Source: Methanoregula sp. SKADARSKE-2 (GTDB lineage Archaea > Halobacteriota > Methanomicrobia > Methanomicrobiales > Methanospirillaceae). From it: a stretch of DNA of 64,000 nucleotides. Where the stretch lies: the NCBI GenBank assembly GCA_030919125.1, contig CP121470.1, positions 496,001 to 560,000 of the forward strand, read 5' to 3'. Made by a program: the position numbers and the translations under genes. The notes beneath the pieces are model-generated. The model did not search any database and had not been told where the DNA came from. It saw only the letters and a list, made by a program, of their open reading frames with translations. This document shows, in pieces, positions 27,713 through 36,641 of the stretch; the stretch's first letter is position 1, and every line of letters begins with the position of its first letter.

Positions 27713-27757
27713 AGGTCTTCACCTCCTCGTTCCAGTACAGATAGCCGTACACTATGC

Positions 27758-29128
27758 ATGGATGATCTCTGGGCCCGGTACCGGAAATGGAAGGGGCTCG
27801 ATGACCGAAAAGAGCAGATCGTGACGCAGGGGTACTACATCGACGATGCCCGGAAGACTTCCCGGTATTACCAGATGAACGCGATCAACCTGACGGTCGA
27901 GGCGATCGCAAACGGCCAGAACCGGGTCCTGCTTGTTATGGCTACCGGGACCGGTAAGACCTACACCGCATTCCAGATCATCTGGCGACTCTGGAAGGCC
28001 GGGGTCAAGAAGCGGATCCTCTTCCTTGCGGAACGGAATATCCTGGTTGACCAGACCAAGAAGAATGATTTCAAGCCGTTCGGATCACAAATGACGAAGA
28101 TCACGAACCGGCAGGTGGACAAGAGTTACGAGATCTATCTCTCGCTCTACCAGGCGGTCACCGGGAATGAAGAGGAGCGGAACATCTACAAGCAGTTCTC
28201 CCGGGACTTCTTCGATCTGATCGTTGTCGATGAATGTCACCGGGGGAGTGCCGCGGACGATGCGATGTGGCGGGAGATCCTGGATTATTTCAAGACGGCC
28301 ACGCATATCGGCCTGACCGCGACCCCGAAGGAGACGAAGCACGTCTCCAATGTCCACTATTTCGGGGAGCCCGTGTACGTTTACTCGCTGAAGCAGGGGA
28401 TCGAGGACGGGTTCCTTGCCTGTGCGATCGAGAATATCCGGAAGACCGTGAAGACGATCGAGGACGAGGGCCTGCTCCAAAGCTCGATCCACGGCGTCGA
28501 GAAGAAGCCGATGCCCCACCTACTCTGCGTGACGAACATGATGCTGCATGGCATCGATGTCCCGATCCAGATCAAGCACGACAATACGCTTGCCCGCCCG
28601 CTGAAAGATTACTCGGCCCGGGACCGGGTGGATGTGATCGTGACGAACCCGCCGTTCGGTGGCATGGAGGAGGACGGGATCGAGCAAAACTTCCCGTCCA
28701 TGTACCAGACCCGGGAGACCGCCGATCTCTTCCTCGTCCTGATCATGCAAATCCTGAAGGATGGCGGCAGGACAGCGATCGTGCTCCCGGACGGGACGCT
28801 CTTTGGCGAGGGTGTGAAGAGCCGGATCAAGGAGAAACTCCTGACGGAGTGCAACCTCCACACCATCGTCCGGCTCCCGAACGGTGTTTTCGCCCCGTAC
28901 ACCGGGATCAAGACGAACCTCCTCTTCTTCGAGAAAGGCAAACCCACGAAAGAGATCTGGTACTACGAGCACACCTATCCCGAGGGCGTCAAGTCGTATA
29001 ACAAGACCAAGCCGATCCGGATCGAGGAGTTCGAGCCCGAGAAGGAGTGGTGGACGAACCGGACCGAGAACGAGCATGCGTGGCGGGTGCCGGTCGAGCA
29101 GGTGCTCGCAAACGGGTATGTCAAATGA
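27758..29128 (+). pseudogene. Chimeric remnant: type I restriction HsdR helicase part joined in frame to HsdM part
   Basis: The 456-codon frame is two genes in one. Residues 1-221 are the central helicase part of HsdR: Walker A MATGTGKT at 61-68, DECH at 158-161, TATP at 187-190, ending at GIEDGFLA. From about residue 218 the sequence is Hsd[13 protein letters not shown]..., then [13 protein letters not shown] with the catalytic NPPF at 297-300. The HsdR nuclease domain, HsdR C-terminal half, HsdS and HsdM N-terminal half with the SAM-binding CGTGGF are missing. The end is also short (NGYVK then stop). The frame has no internal stops, so it may still be expressed, but it cannot be a working restriction enzyme or methylase. 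Confidence 0.9.
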
Positions 29129-29185
29129 TTTCAGGATAGGACATCAATTCAGCGTTCGGTTTTTAAGAGGTGGCGGGGTATCCGG

Positions 29186-29623
29186 TTATACTACGTGGAC
29201 AGAACCCTGCATGCTTGGCTGGATCACGTCCGAATAATCATATACACCCGGATTGTTGAAAACCGTGGTCCAGGACTGGCCGTGAGACATGAGTTGTGAC
29301 GTGGTTCCATCGGCAAATTGGATACGGTGTGTTGAATCATCCCCGTTCACCCATCGGGCAGAGGCGCCTGCCTTGATCGTCAGTACTTCAGGATCGATTG
29401 CGAGTCTCTTGAGGGTGATTGTATTGTCGTTGACTGAGACCGTTTGTTGAAGGGTGGGCTCTGCGATCAGGGTCGGTTCTGCAGTAGCGATCGTTTTTGT
29501 AACAACTGGCTTGGTTATCGCAGGGGTAGGGGCAGGTGGTGCGGATGCCGGTGAAGTCTGGGTGCACCCCATCGCAAGGGTAGCAGCGGTCACAATAATG
29601 ACAAAAACAATTTTTTTCTTCAT
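29186..29623 (-). CDS. Cupredoxin-fold lipoprotein with altered copper ligands
   Basis: 145 residues. A lipobox-like LAMGC ends at Cys20, followed by a Pro/Thr-rich linker to about residue 65, then a plastocyanin-like domain. In family members the copper site has one His in the middle and Cys, His and Met in a C-terminal loop of the form YDYxCxxHPxM. Here the loop reads YDYSDVIQPSM: Cys is Asp132, His is Gln135, and only H99 and Met138 remain. The fold should persist, but a normal type 1 copper site should not. It is probably exported and lipid-anchored. Confidence 0.82.
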   Translation of the reverse strand: MKKKIVFVIIVTAATLAMGCTQTSPASAPPAPTPAITKPVVTKTIATAEPTLIAEPTLQQTVSVNDNTITLKRLAIDPEVLTIKAGASARWVNGDDSTHRIQFADGTTSQLMSHGQSWTTVFNNPGVYDYSDVIQPSMQGSVHVV

Positions 29624-29716
29624 GGTTTTCCCTTAGTTAACTCTCTGTACAATAGTCGGAGGCCGGCGAAAATAAATGCGTGGTTTCAGGGTGAACTCCT
29701 ATCCGCAAAGGATCTT

Positions 29717-31873
29717 TCAGGCTCCCCCGGGATCAGGCACTTCGAGAACTGTTACCTTCAAGCGGGTAAAAACTTCCATGAAATCATCGGCATGATAATA
29801 ATCGGATACCACCATATCATGGAGGAATCCTACGGGTATAGCAGGCGCAAACTTCCAGCTTTCTGTCCGGGGAAGCGGCAGGAGACGGGAGATCTTTTCG
29901 TAACTCATCAACCGGACCGATTCTAAGGCGGTCTGGATCTCCGCGCATGCACAAACCGTGCCCACCACTCTCCCCGGCCGCTGCACCCGTATGAGGAGGT
30001 CATTGTACCTGACCTGTGCCCTGTTCCCGAGATGATGCCTGAGAAGATAAGCGAGTAGCCGGTTGAACCGGCTGCCGGAGAGAGAGAATATCTGAACATC
30101 GACTCCGCCACGAGTTCCCTTTCGGGAAGTCACGTAAAGGCCATCGGCACCCACATTGTCGGGGATCCGGTGAAGTGCCTCAGCGATCAGTGTTCGTTCG
30201 GCCTCTCCAAGAGGGAGGATCGAACCTCCCCGGGAGTGGATCCTCTGGATCATCCGGCAGACAATCGGAGAAAAACCCGCCGCTTCGCTCCCGGTCCAGA
30301 AGATCCGGGACCTGCCCGATCCAGATGGGACGAGAACCACGATGTTATGCCCCTCATCAGTTTTTACCATCGACCAGTCCCTGCCCCCAAGGGAAATCAC
30401 ACTGTCGGTATTACTGTTGACAAAACGTGCATCCAGTTTTCCCACCATCTCTCCCTCAGGAGTGACCGCCCGGTACTCCTCCCCACCCGTTATGACCGAG
30501 TAAAGTTCCTTCCAGTTTGACCTCCCGAATTGTCGCTCCGCCTCAGGTCCCGGCATAATCACCTCGCCATCCGGTGTGATGTAGCCTGTATTGACAAGAT
30601 GGCTGAGGATCGCATCGAAGACTTCGGGCTCAATCCCGCGAAAAGGAGGATGGCTGTGAAGCGCAGAGAAAACCTGGCGGCGGGTCACCCGGGAATGCGT
30701 GTGCAGGTACAGGAAGATCTGCTGGAGCAGGACGTTGTAGGGCTTTTTCGGGGGAGTAAGGTCTTCGACCTCTCTTTTCACGGCGCACTCGATGATGGCA
30801 ACGCTGCAGAGGAGCTCGCAGGAGTTCCTGAGGATCCAGGCAACAGACGCAATCCCGTCGCGCCTCCCGGCCCTCCCCGTCCGCTGGAGGAACGATGAGA
30901 CGGTATCTGGGCAGCCGATCTGAACCACGATGTCGAGACTCCCGATATCGATGCCGAGTTCGAGCGTGCTGGTGCAGATGATGCACGCCCCATCCGGGGA
31001 AGAGAATGCATCTTCTGCAGCTTTCCGTGTCACGGGCGCGAGGGAGGAGTGGTGGATGTGAAGGTTCCGGATCCTCCCGGAAACTGCTTTCGCAATCTTC
31101 TCCGCCTCGCTCCTGCTGTTGACAAAGACCAGCGCCTTTTTGCCCCGGACAATCCGGACAAGCGCCTCGATCCTGCCCTCATACTCAGGTTCGACGGTAA
31201 ACCTGAACTGTTTTTCTTTCGGCGGCGAGGAGATCGCCACGAGCTCCCTTCCCTGCCGGTTCTCCGAGAGCCACGCCAGCACCTCTTCAGGATTCCCGGT
31301 TGTTGCCGAAAGCCCGATGCGCTGGATCTTTCGTTGCGTGAGAATGTCCATGCGATCGAGCAGGACCTTCATCTGAACCCCCCGATCGGATTCCACAAAG
31401 GCATGGAGTTCATCGATGATGATAGTTCTGACCTGCCGGAGGTCTTTTGCATATTCCTTTCCCTGAAGGACTACTTCAAGAGACTCCGGCGTTATCATCA
31501 GAAAATGGGGCGGCTCACCATCAGGCCAGGTACGTTCCCCTTTCGCCAGATCCCCATGCCATTTCATGACCGAAAGCGAGGTGGGGACACAGAATGCCCG
31601 GAATCGTTCTTCCTGATCGTTGATTAGGGCTTTTAACGGGGAGATGTAGATGCAGTTCACCCCGCACCTCCCGTTCTTGAGGATGTCATCCATGATGGGG
31701 ATAAGAGCCGCCTCAGACTTCCCTCCTGCGGTCGGCGCGATAACAAGAACATCGTTCCCGGAAATAACAGCAGCGTACGCCCGCGCCTGCACATCGCGGA
31801 TCTCGGTCCAGCCCAGCCGCTGGGAGAGGACCTGCTGGAGGGATTCATGCAGCCTGGAGAAGGTGTTCGACAC
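29717..31873 (-). CDS. Lhr-like DEAD/DEAH-box helicase
   Basis: 718 residues. RecA-1 domain with Walker A APTAGGKS (46-53) and a DELHAF box near 150; RecA-2 with TSTLELGIDIG and QRTGRAGRR; then a winged-helix and C-terminal region like that of Lhr and related superfamily 2 helicases. Related bacterial Lhr proteins unwind DNA and act in repair. The gene is shorter than full Lhr because the long bacterial C-terminal domain is absent. Stand-alone gene; no clear operon partner. Confidence 0.9.
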   Translation of the reverse strand: MSNTFSRLHESLQQVLSQRLGWTEIRDVQARAYAAVISGNDVLVIAPTAGGKSEAALIPIMDDILKNGRCGVNCIYISPLKALINDQEERFRAFCVPTSLSVMKWHGDLAKGERTWPDGEPPHFLMITPESLEVVLQGKEYAKDLRQVRTIIIDELHAFVESDRGVQMKVLLDRMDILTQRKIQRIGLSATTGNPEEVLAWLSENRQGRELVAISSPPKEKQFRFTVEPEYEGRIEALVRIVRGKKALVFVNSRSEAEKIAKAVSGRIRNLHIHHSSLAPVTRKAAEDAFSSPDGACIICTSTLELGIDIGSLDIVVQIGCPDTVSSFLQRTGRAGRRDGIASVAWILRNSCELLCSVAIIECAVKREVEDLTPPKKPYNVLLQQIFLYLHTHSRVTRRQVFSALHSHPPFRGIEPEVFDAILSHLVNTGYITPDGEVIMPGPEAERQFGRSNWKELYSVITGGEEYRAVTPEGEMVGKLDARFVNSNTDSVISLGGRDWSMVKTDEGHNIVVLVPSGSGRSRIFWTGSEAAGFSPIVCRMIQRIHSRGGSILPLGEAERTLIAEALHRIPDNVGADGLYVTSRKGTRGGVDVQIFSLSGSRFNRLLAYLLRHHLGNRAQVRYNDLLIRVQRPGRVVGTVCACAEIQTALESVRLMSYEKISRLLPLPRTESWKFAPAIPVGFLHDMVVSDYYHADDFMEVFTRLKVTVLEVPDPGGA

Positions 31874-32061
31874 GGTATAAGAGCATAATTCGTTCCCTGT
31901 TATGGTCTTTTTTGTGAGCCTCTGCCTTCTCCCCGGGAATCACGATATTCCCGGTCGCGAGCTTCTTTCCTGGACCGGAGATCAGCGAACGCAACTCGCA
32001 AAGAATATATGAGAATTCTGAAAAATTCCCCCTGTAGCCGGTAGTACTTTATCTTAGTACG

Positions 32062-32301
32062 ATGCATCCGATCGGTATCCGCGATGTTCTCAAAAACGCT
32101 CGAATCTCTCGAATCCTATCTCCCGGGGAACGCCCATATGCCGTCATCAAGAATGTGTTCCATTCTGCTCATACCAGAGTCACAACCGTTCTCAGGGTGT
32201 ATACCAAAATGCTGTTCTCGGCCTTCTGCTTTAACCGGTTTCAACTAGCAACCCTCAAAAAACAAGGGGTTCTTGAGCGGATGCTCTCGACAAAAAACTG
32301 A
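32062..32301 (+). pseudogene. IS5-type transposase, C-terminal remnant
   Basis: 79 residues ending in a stop, with no matching N-terminal part upstream. The segment ERPYAVIKNVFH...HTRVTTVLRVYTKM resembles the C-terminal helix and catalytic Glu region of IS5/ISH-type transposases. It does not align by eye with the fragment at the left edge of the window, so it came from a different element. Flanking bases show no clear inverted repeats. Confidence 0.68.
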
Positions 32302-32436
32302 AATGTGGCCTGAAAATGCAAGAACCGGATACATAGACCCACTCACATTGGTGCTATTTTGTAAAATTGGGGCAAGCCGAACGCTCGGGAAGCACCCCTT
32401 TCCGGTACGATCGTAAAATAAATGGGTTATTCGTTA

Positions 32437-32456
32437 TCCTCTCAAATTTGAGAGGA
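32437..32456. repeat. 20-base perfect palindrome over the methyltransferase stop codon
   Basis: TCCTCTCAAATTTGAGAGGA reads the same on both strands. It includes the last codons and the TGA of the methyltransferase gene. It may act as a terminator for the minus-strand gene or as a protein-binding site. Confidence 0.6.
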
Positions 32457-33383
32457 CAGATCCGGTTCTTCAGAATTTATCAGCCCGGGATCCGGATAAT
32501 ACCCGGAACCTTTCTCATAATCATTCACTGAGGTCACCCGCTCCAGTGCACGATCACAGTACTGGCGTGAGAGATCGATCCCGATAAACCGGCGCTTCAG
32601 CTTACGCGCAACCAGGGCGGTGGTCCCGACTCCGCAGAAGGGATCGAGAACGATATCGTTCTGGTAGGAAAAAAGTTTCATCACCCTCCGGGGCAGCTCT
32701 TCAGGGAACATGGCAGGATGATCGAAGGCTTTCATCCGGATCTCCGGTGGAAATGACCATCTCCCGATGACCCATTCCTTGAATTCTTCTGCGGTGAGAT
32801 CGATATCCTCGCGCCTGCCCGTCTTCTTATGCGTCCCCTTGTCGAAGACCTCGATGAACTCCCACGTATACTTGATATACGGCATAGAAGGGGATCTCCA
32901 GCTCCCCCAGGCGGTATACTTGGCATTGTAGTTGTTCTTCTCCCAGAGAAATTCTGCTTTCCAGAGAAGACCAAGACTCATCAGCTGCTGGGAGATAAGA
33001 TGGTGCGTGGGGATATAATCGGAGAAGAGCGGCTGAACATTGACCGCTATTCTTCCCCCGGGTTTGAGAAGACGATCGCACTCTCTCCAGATTTCCAGCA
33101 ACTTCCCGAAATACTCGTTCCATTCGTGGGTGTCGTGATGCTGATCCTGAGCGTAAGAGTGCCCGAAATTGTAGGGGGGGGAGGTCACGATGAGATCGAT
33201 GCTCTGCGAAGGGATCCGCTCAAGAATTCTCCTGGCCTCCCCGCAGATAATCCGGTTGATGAAAGGGAGGATTTCAGCGGGTTCCGAAGTTATGACGCTC
33301 TCGTTTGCGGCATTCGATCCCTTCCGGATCCGGCACTTTTCTGCCTTGTCCTCAACCTTTTCCCGTTTCCTGACCCTGCTCAT
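32442..33383 (-). CDS. Site-specific DNA methyltransferase, class beta (SPPY type)
   Basis: 313 residues. The catalytic motif IV is TSPPYNFG (67-74), and the SAM-binding motif I is DPFCGVGTT (247-255) near the C-terminus; this order defines the beta class. SPPY is typical of N4-cytosine enzymes, though N6-adenine is possible. No restriction endonuclease or specificity subunit is adjacent, so it appears solitary. A C8 tract encodes the two prolines of the catalytic motif. Acidic and basic stretches at the N-terminus are not conserved. The recognition sequence cannot be predicted. Confidence 0.92.
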   Translation of the reverse strand: MSRVRKREKVEDKAEKCRIRKGSNAANESVITSEPAEILPFINRIICGEARRILERIPSQSIDLIVTSPPYNFGHSYAQDQHHDTHEWNEYFGKLLEIWRECDRLLKPGGRIAVNVQPLFSDYIPTHHLISQQLMSLGLLWKAEFLWEKNNYNAKYTAWGSWRSPSMPYIKYTWEFIEVFDKGTHKKTGRREDIDLTAEEFKEWVIGRWSFPPEIRMKAFDHPAMFPEELPRRVMKLFSYQNDIVLDPFCGVGTTALVARKLKRRFIGIDLSRQYCDRALERVTSVNDYEKGSGYYPDPGLINSEEPDLSSQI

Positions 33384-33516
33384 CTCTGTTATACTATACC
33401 ACGGGCTCGATTAAAGAATCGCGGTTCGGCCTGATACCCGGGACCCTCACGCGTTCGTGGATAGTAGGTTGAAAAGCGTTTAATGCCGCACTCGCCAAAC
33501 ACTTTACGATTATTCT

Positions 33517-34248
33517 ATGCTGCATATCGAAGATCTGCATGTGAACGTCGGCGACAAAGAGGTGTTGCATGACATCAACCTCCATATCGGGGAGGGTGAG
33601 ACCCATGTCCTCCTCGGGCCCAACGGGTCGGGGAAGACCACCCTGCTGATGACGATAATGGGTTTTTCCAGCTATACCATCACCGAAGGGATGATCCTCT
33701 TCAAAGGCGAGGATGTCACACGGATGCGGGCCCACGAACGGGCAGAACGGGGGATCGGTATACTCTTCCAGCGCCCCCCGACAATTTCCGGTCTGAAGCT
33801 CGGGAAACTCCTGACTGCGATATCCCGGAAGAAGAACGAGGACATCCCTGCTCTGGCAGCGTCAGTCCACATGGACAGATTCATGGATCGCGATATCAAC
33901 AAGGGTTTTTCCGGGGGAGAGATCAAGCGGAGCGAAGTTCTTCAGCTGATGATCCAGAACCCGGATTTCATCATGCTTGACGAGCCGGAGAGCGGGGTCG
34001 ATCTCGAGAATATCTCCCTCATGGGAACAGCGATCGGTTCGCTCCTCGAAAAAGAGAAGCGCATGAGCAAGCGACAGAAGAGCGGACTCGTCATCACGCA
34101 CACCGGCTATATCCTTGATTACATCGAGACCGACCGGGGCCATGTGATGTGCGACGGGATGATCCGCTGCCACGGCAACCCGAGAGAGATCCTGAAAGAT
34201 ATTAAACAGCGTGGATACAAGGAGTGTCTGGAATGTCGCCAAACGTAA
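33517..34248 (+). CDS. sufC: Fe-S cluster assembly ATPase SufC
   Basis: 243 residues, an ABC ATPase: Walker A GPNGSGKTT (34-42), signature SGGEIKRSE and Walker B FIMLDEPESGVD. SufC works with SufB or SufD in scaffold assembly of iron-sulfur clusters. A TATA-like GCGTTTAATG (33477-33486) is about 30-40 bases before the ATG. Its 3' end overlaps the start of the next gene by 16 bases. Iron-sulfur assembly by SufBC is the usual route in methanogens. Confidence 0.95.
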   Translation: MLHIEDLHVNVGDKEVLHDINLHIGEGETHVLLGPNGSGKTTLLMTIMGFSSYTITEGMILFKGEDVTRMRAHERAERGIGILFQRPPTISGLKLGKLLTAISRKKNEDIPALAASVHMDRFMDRDINKGFSGGEIKRSEVLQLMIQNPDFIMLDEPESGVDLENISLMGTAIGSLLEKEKRMSKRQKSGLVITHTGYILDYIETDRGHVMCDGMIRCHGNPREILKDIKQRGYKECLECRQT

Positions 34249-35348
34249 ACCTCTCCGAGCTCTCAGCTGCCGACAAGGACCGGCTTGTCCAGTCGGGGAT
34301 CGATCTCACGATGACGAACAGGTGCGGAAGTTACCTCCAGATGGATCAGGATATCGTCCATTCCGAATGCACATCGGAAGGAATTGAGGTCCTGCCCTAC
34401 AAAAAAGCCTTTGAGAAATACTCGTGGATGAAGGAGTACGAGTGGAAGGTTGTCGCAGAAGACAAAGACGAGATCACAAAATACGTTGCAGCACAGAAAG
34501 ACCCGAAAGGTTACGTAATTATTGCTCACAAGGGATCGAGCAACATCGTCCCGATTCAGGCATGCCTCTACCTGGGGAGAGAGCAGATCCAGCATGTCCA
34601 CAATATCATCATTGCCGAAGAGGGAGCAGAACTCCACATAATCTCCGGGTGCACGAGCGGGACCCATGTTGGCAAGGGTGGCGCACACTATGGGGTCTCC
34701 GAATTCTATGTGAAGAAGAATGCAAAGATCAGTTTTACGATGATCCACAACTGGTCGGAGAATATCGAAGTCTTCCCGCGGAGCGCCTCTGTTGTAGAAG
34801 AGAACGGCGTCTTCCTCTCCAATTACGTCTGCATGCAACCGGTGAAGATGGTGCAGATGTACCCGACCGCGACCCTGAAGGGTGACAATTCTGTTGCACG
34901 GTTCTCAAGTATCGTCATCGCAACCGCGGAGTCCCATATGGATCTCGGCTCCCGTGCAATTCTTGAAGGGAAGGGAGCGAGCGCTGAGCTCATAACCCGG
35001 GCGATAACGAAGGGCGGCACGATCATCTCCCGCGGGCATATCAACGGGAAGACCGCCGGGACCCGGGGGCACCTCGAATGCAAAGGCCTGATACTCCAGG
35101 ATGGCCGGATCTACGCGATCCCCGAGATCGAAGGATCGGTTGTAGGCACCGAGCTCTCGCACGAGGCTGCAGTCGGCAAGCTGGCAAAAGATGAGATCGA
35201 GTACCTGATGTCGAGAGGTCTCGATGAGGACGAAGCAACAGCGACGATCATAAGGGGATTCCTTGACGTGAAGATCAACGGCCTCCCCGATGCCCTCCAG
35301 CACCAGATCGACGCTTCGATCGACGTTGCGGAAAGATCCGGATTCTGA
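34233..35348 (+). CDS. sufB: SufB/SufD family Fe-S assembly protein
   Basis: 371 residues. The C-terminal beta-helix region with EGKGASAELITRAITKGGTIISRG and CKGLILQDG matches the SufB/SufD scaffold core. The ATG at 34233 is preceded by AAGGAG with proper spacing; a GTG nine bases earlier is less likely. It overlaps sufC by 16 bases, so the two are translated together. There is only one SufB/D-type subunit here, as is common in archaea, which suggests a SufB2C2 complex. Confidence 0.93.
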   Translation: MSPNVNLSELSAADKDRLVQSGIDLTMTNRCGSYLQMDQDIVHSECTSEGIEVLPYKKAFEKYSWMKEYEWKVVAEDKDEITKYVAAQKDPKGYVIIAHKGSSNIVPIQACLYLGREQIQHVHNIIIAEEGAELHIISGCTSGTHVGKGGAHYGVSEFYVKKNAKISFTMIHNWSENIEVFPRSASVVEENGVFLSNYVCMQPVKMVQMYPTATLKGDNSVARFSSIVIATAESHMDLGSRAILEGKGASAELITRAITKGGTIISRGHINGKTAGTRGHLECKGLILQDGRIYAIPEIEGSVVGTELSHEAAVGKLAKDEIEYLMSRGLDEDEATATIIRGFLDVKINGLPDALQHQIDASIDVAERSGF

Positions 35349-35355
35349 TCTCTCT

Positions 35356-36015
35356 ATGACCCCGTATCCCCTGATCGAACAACGCCGGAAAATGGTAGAA
35401 GGGCAGATCAGGGCACGGGGAGTACGGGATCCCCGCGTCCTCGCGGCTTTGGAGGAGGTTCCGCGCCATCTCTTCATCCCGCCACCCTATGACAGGGATG
35501 CGTACGAAGACAGCCCCCTTCCCATAGGAAACGGGCAGACGATCTCCCAGCCGTATATCGTGGCAGTTATGACCGAGCTGCTGCAGCTCAGACCCTCCGA
35601 CAGGGTTCTTGAGATCGGGACCGGCAGCGGTTACCAGGCCGCGATCCTCTCGAGAATTGTCAGCCATGTTACGAGTGCTGAGAGAATTCCGGAGCTTGCG
35701 GAGCTTGCCCGCCGCAATCTCTCTGCGCTGCATTATGATAACGTCGAAATAATTGTTGGAGATGGAACACTCGGGTATCCTGCGAATGCCCCCTACAATG
35801 GAATCCTGGTAACCGCTGCTTCACCGGATATTCCGCAGCCCCTGACAGAGCAGCTAGCCGATGGCGGCAGGATGGTTCTTCCCGCAGGGGGAAGGGATCT
35901 CCAGAAACTGATGGTACTGGAAAGAGACGGCAGTTCGGTCACCAGCTCCGAATACGGAGGGGTACGGTTTGTGCCATTGATAGGGGAATACGGCTGGAGC
36001 GGAGAGGGATCGTGA
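35356..36015 (+). CDS. pcm: Protein-L-isoaspartate O-methyltransferase
   Basis: 219 residues. Repairs isoaspartyl residues in aged proteins using SAM. The SAM loop VLEIGTGSGYQAAIL and the N-terminal RARGVRDPRVLAALEEVPRH are the family signature. The ATG at 35356 lies 7 bases after the sufB stop. The last codons overlap the next gene start (GTGA), so it belongs to the same run of genes. Confidence 0.95.
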   Translation: MTPYPLIEQRRKMVEGQIRARGVRDPRVLAALEEVPRHLFIPPPYDRDAYEDSPLPIGNGQTISQPYIVAVMTELLQLRPSDRVLEIGTGSGYQAAILSRIVSHVTSAERIPELAELARRNLSALHYDNVEIIVGDGTLGYPANAPYNGILVTAASPDIPQPLTEQLADGGRMVLPAGGRDLQKLMVLERDGSSVTSSEYGGVRFVPLIGEYGWSGEGS

Positions 36016-36641
36016 TCTTTTTCGACGTGACACGCCCCCTTTCCCGGAGTACTCTTGTTCTTCCCGGGGATTGCACCCCGTCTTTCAATCAGGAAGATCG
36101 GGGAAATTACCTCATCAGCGAGCTGCAGATGAGCACCCATTCGGGAACTCATATCGACGCCCCTGTGCACTACCTCAAACGGGGAGAGACGATCGATGAA
36201 GTACCCCTGGAGAACCTGATCGGTCCATGCCGCGTTCTCGATCTTACATCTGCAGGGAAGAGGATCACCCAGGAGAGCCTCAAAGGGCAGACCGGAGAGG
36301 CAGAGCGACTCCTCCTCAAGACCACATTCTCCGGCAGAGAGACATTCGATGAGGATTATCCCTGTATTGACCTGAGTGCTGCAAGAATGCTCGCAGCAAG
36401 CAGGATCAGGTGCATCGGAATCGATTCTCCTTCAATCGAATCGTATCACTGCGACGGGGCAGTGCACCGGACACTCCTTGAGTCCGGGTGCTCCATTATC
36501 GAGCTTCTCGACCTTTCCCGGGTTGAAGAGGGGGATTACGGGATGATCGCATTGCCGCTTCGCTTGGCAGGCCTTGACGGTTCACCAGCGCGGGTAGTAC
36601 TCTGCCCATCAGAAGGAGAGAGATATGGACGTAGTCATTGA
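36012..36641 (+). CDS. Cyclase family protein (kynurenine formamidase-like)
   Basis: 209 residues. The metal-binding motif is complete: H43-x-G-T-H47-x-D49...H53 (STHSGTHIDAPVHY), as in the cyclase/KynB family of metal-dependent hydrolases. Kynurenine formamidase activity is known for some members, but the pathway is not expected here, so the substrate remains open. Starts with GTG, whose bases overlap the pcm stop. It overlaps the next gene by 17 bases, which indicates tight coupling. Confidence 0.88.
   Translation: MIFFDVTRPLSRSTLVLPGDCTPSFNQEDRGNYLISELQMSTHSGTHIDAPVHYLKRGETIDEVPLENLIGPCRVLDLTSAGKRITQESLKGQTGEAERLLLKTTFSGRETFDEDYPCIDLSAARMLAASRIRCIGIDSPSIESYHCDGAVHRTLLESGCSIIELLDLSRVEEGDYGMIALPLRLAGLDGSPARVVLCPSEGERYGRSH

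Noticed and set aside
27581-27757. N-terminal extension of the HsdR/HsdM frame
   Set aside because: This part is antisense to the symporter gene and has no HsdR similarity.
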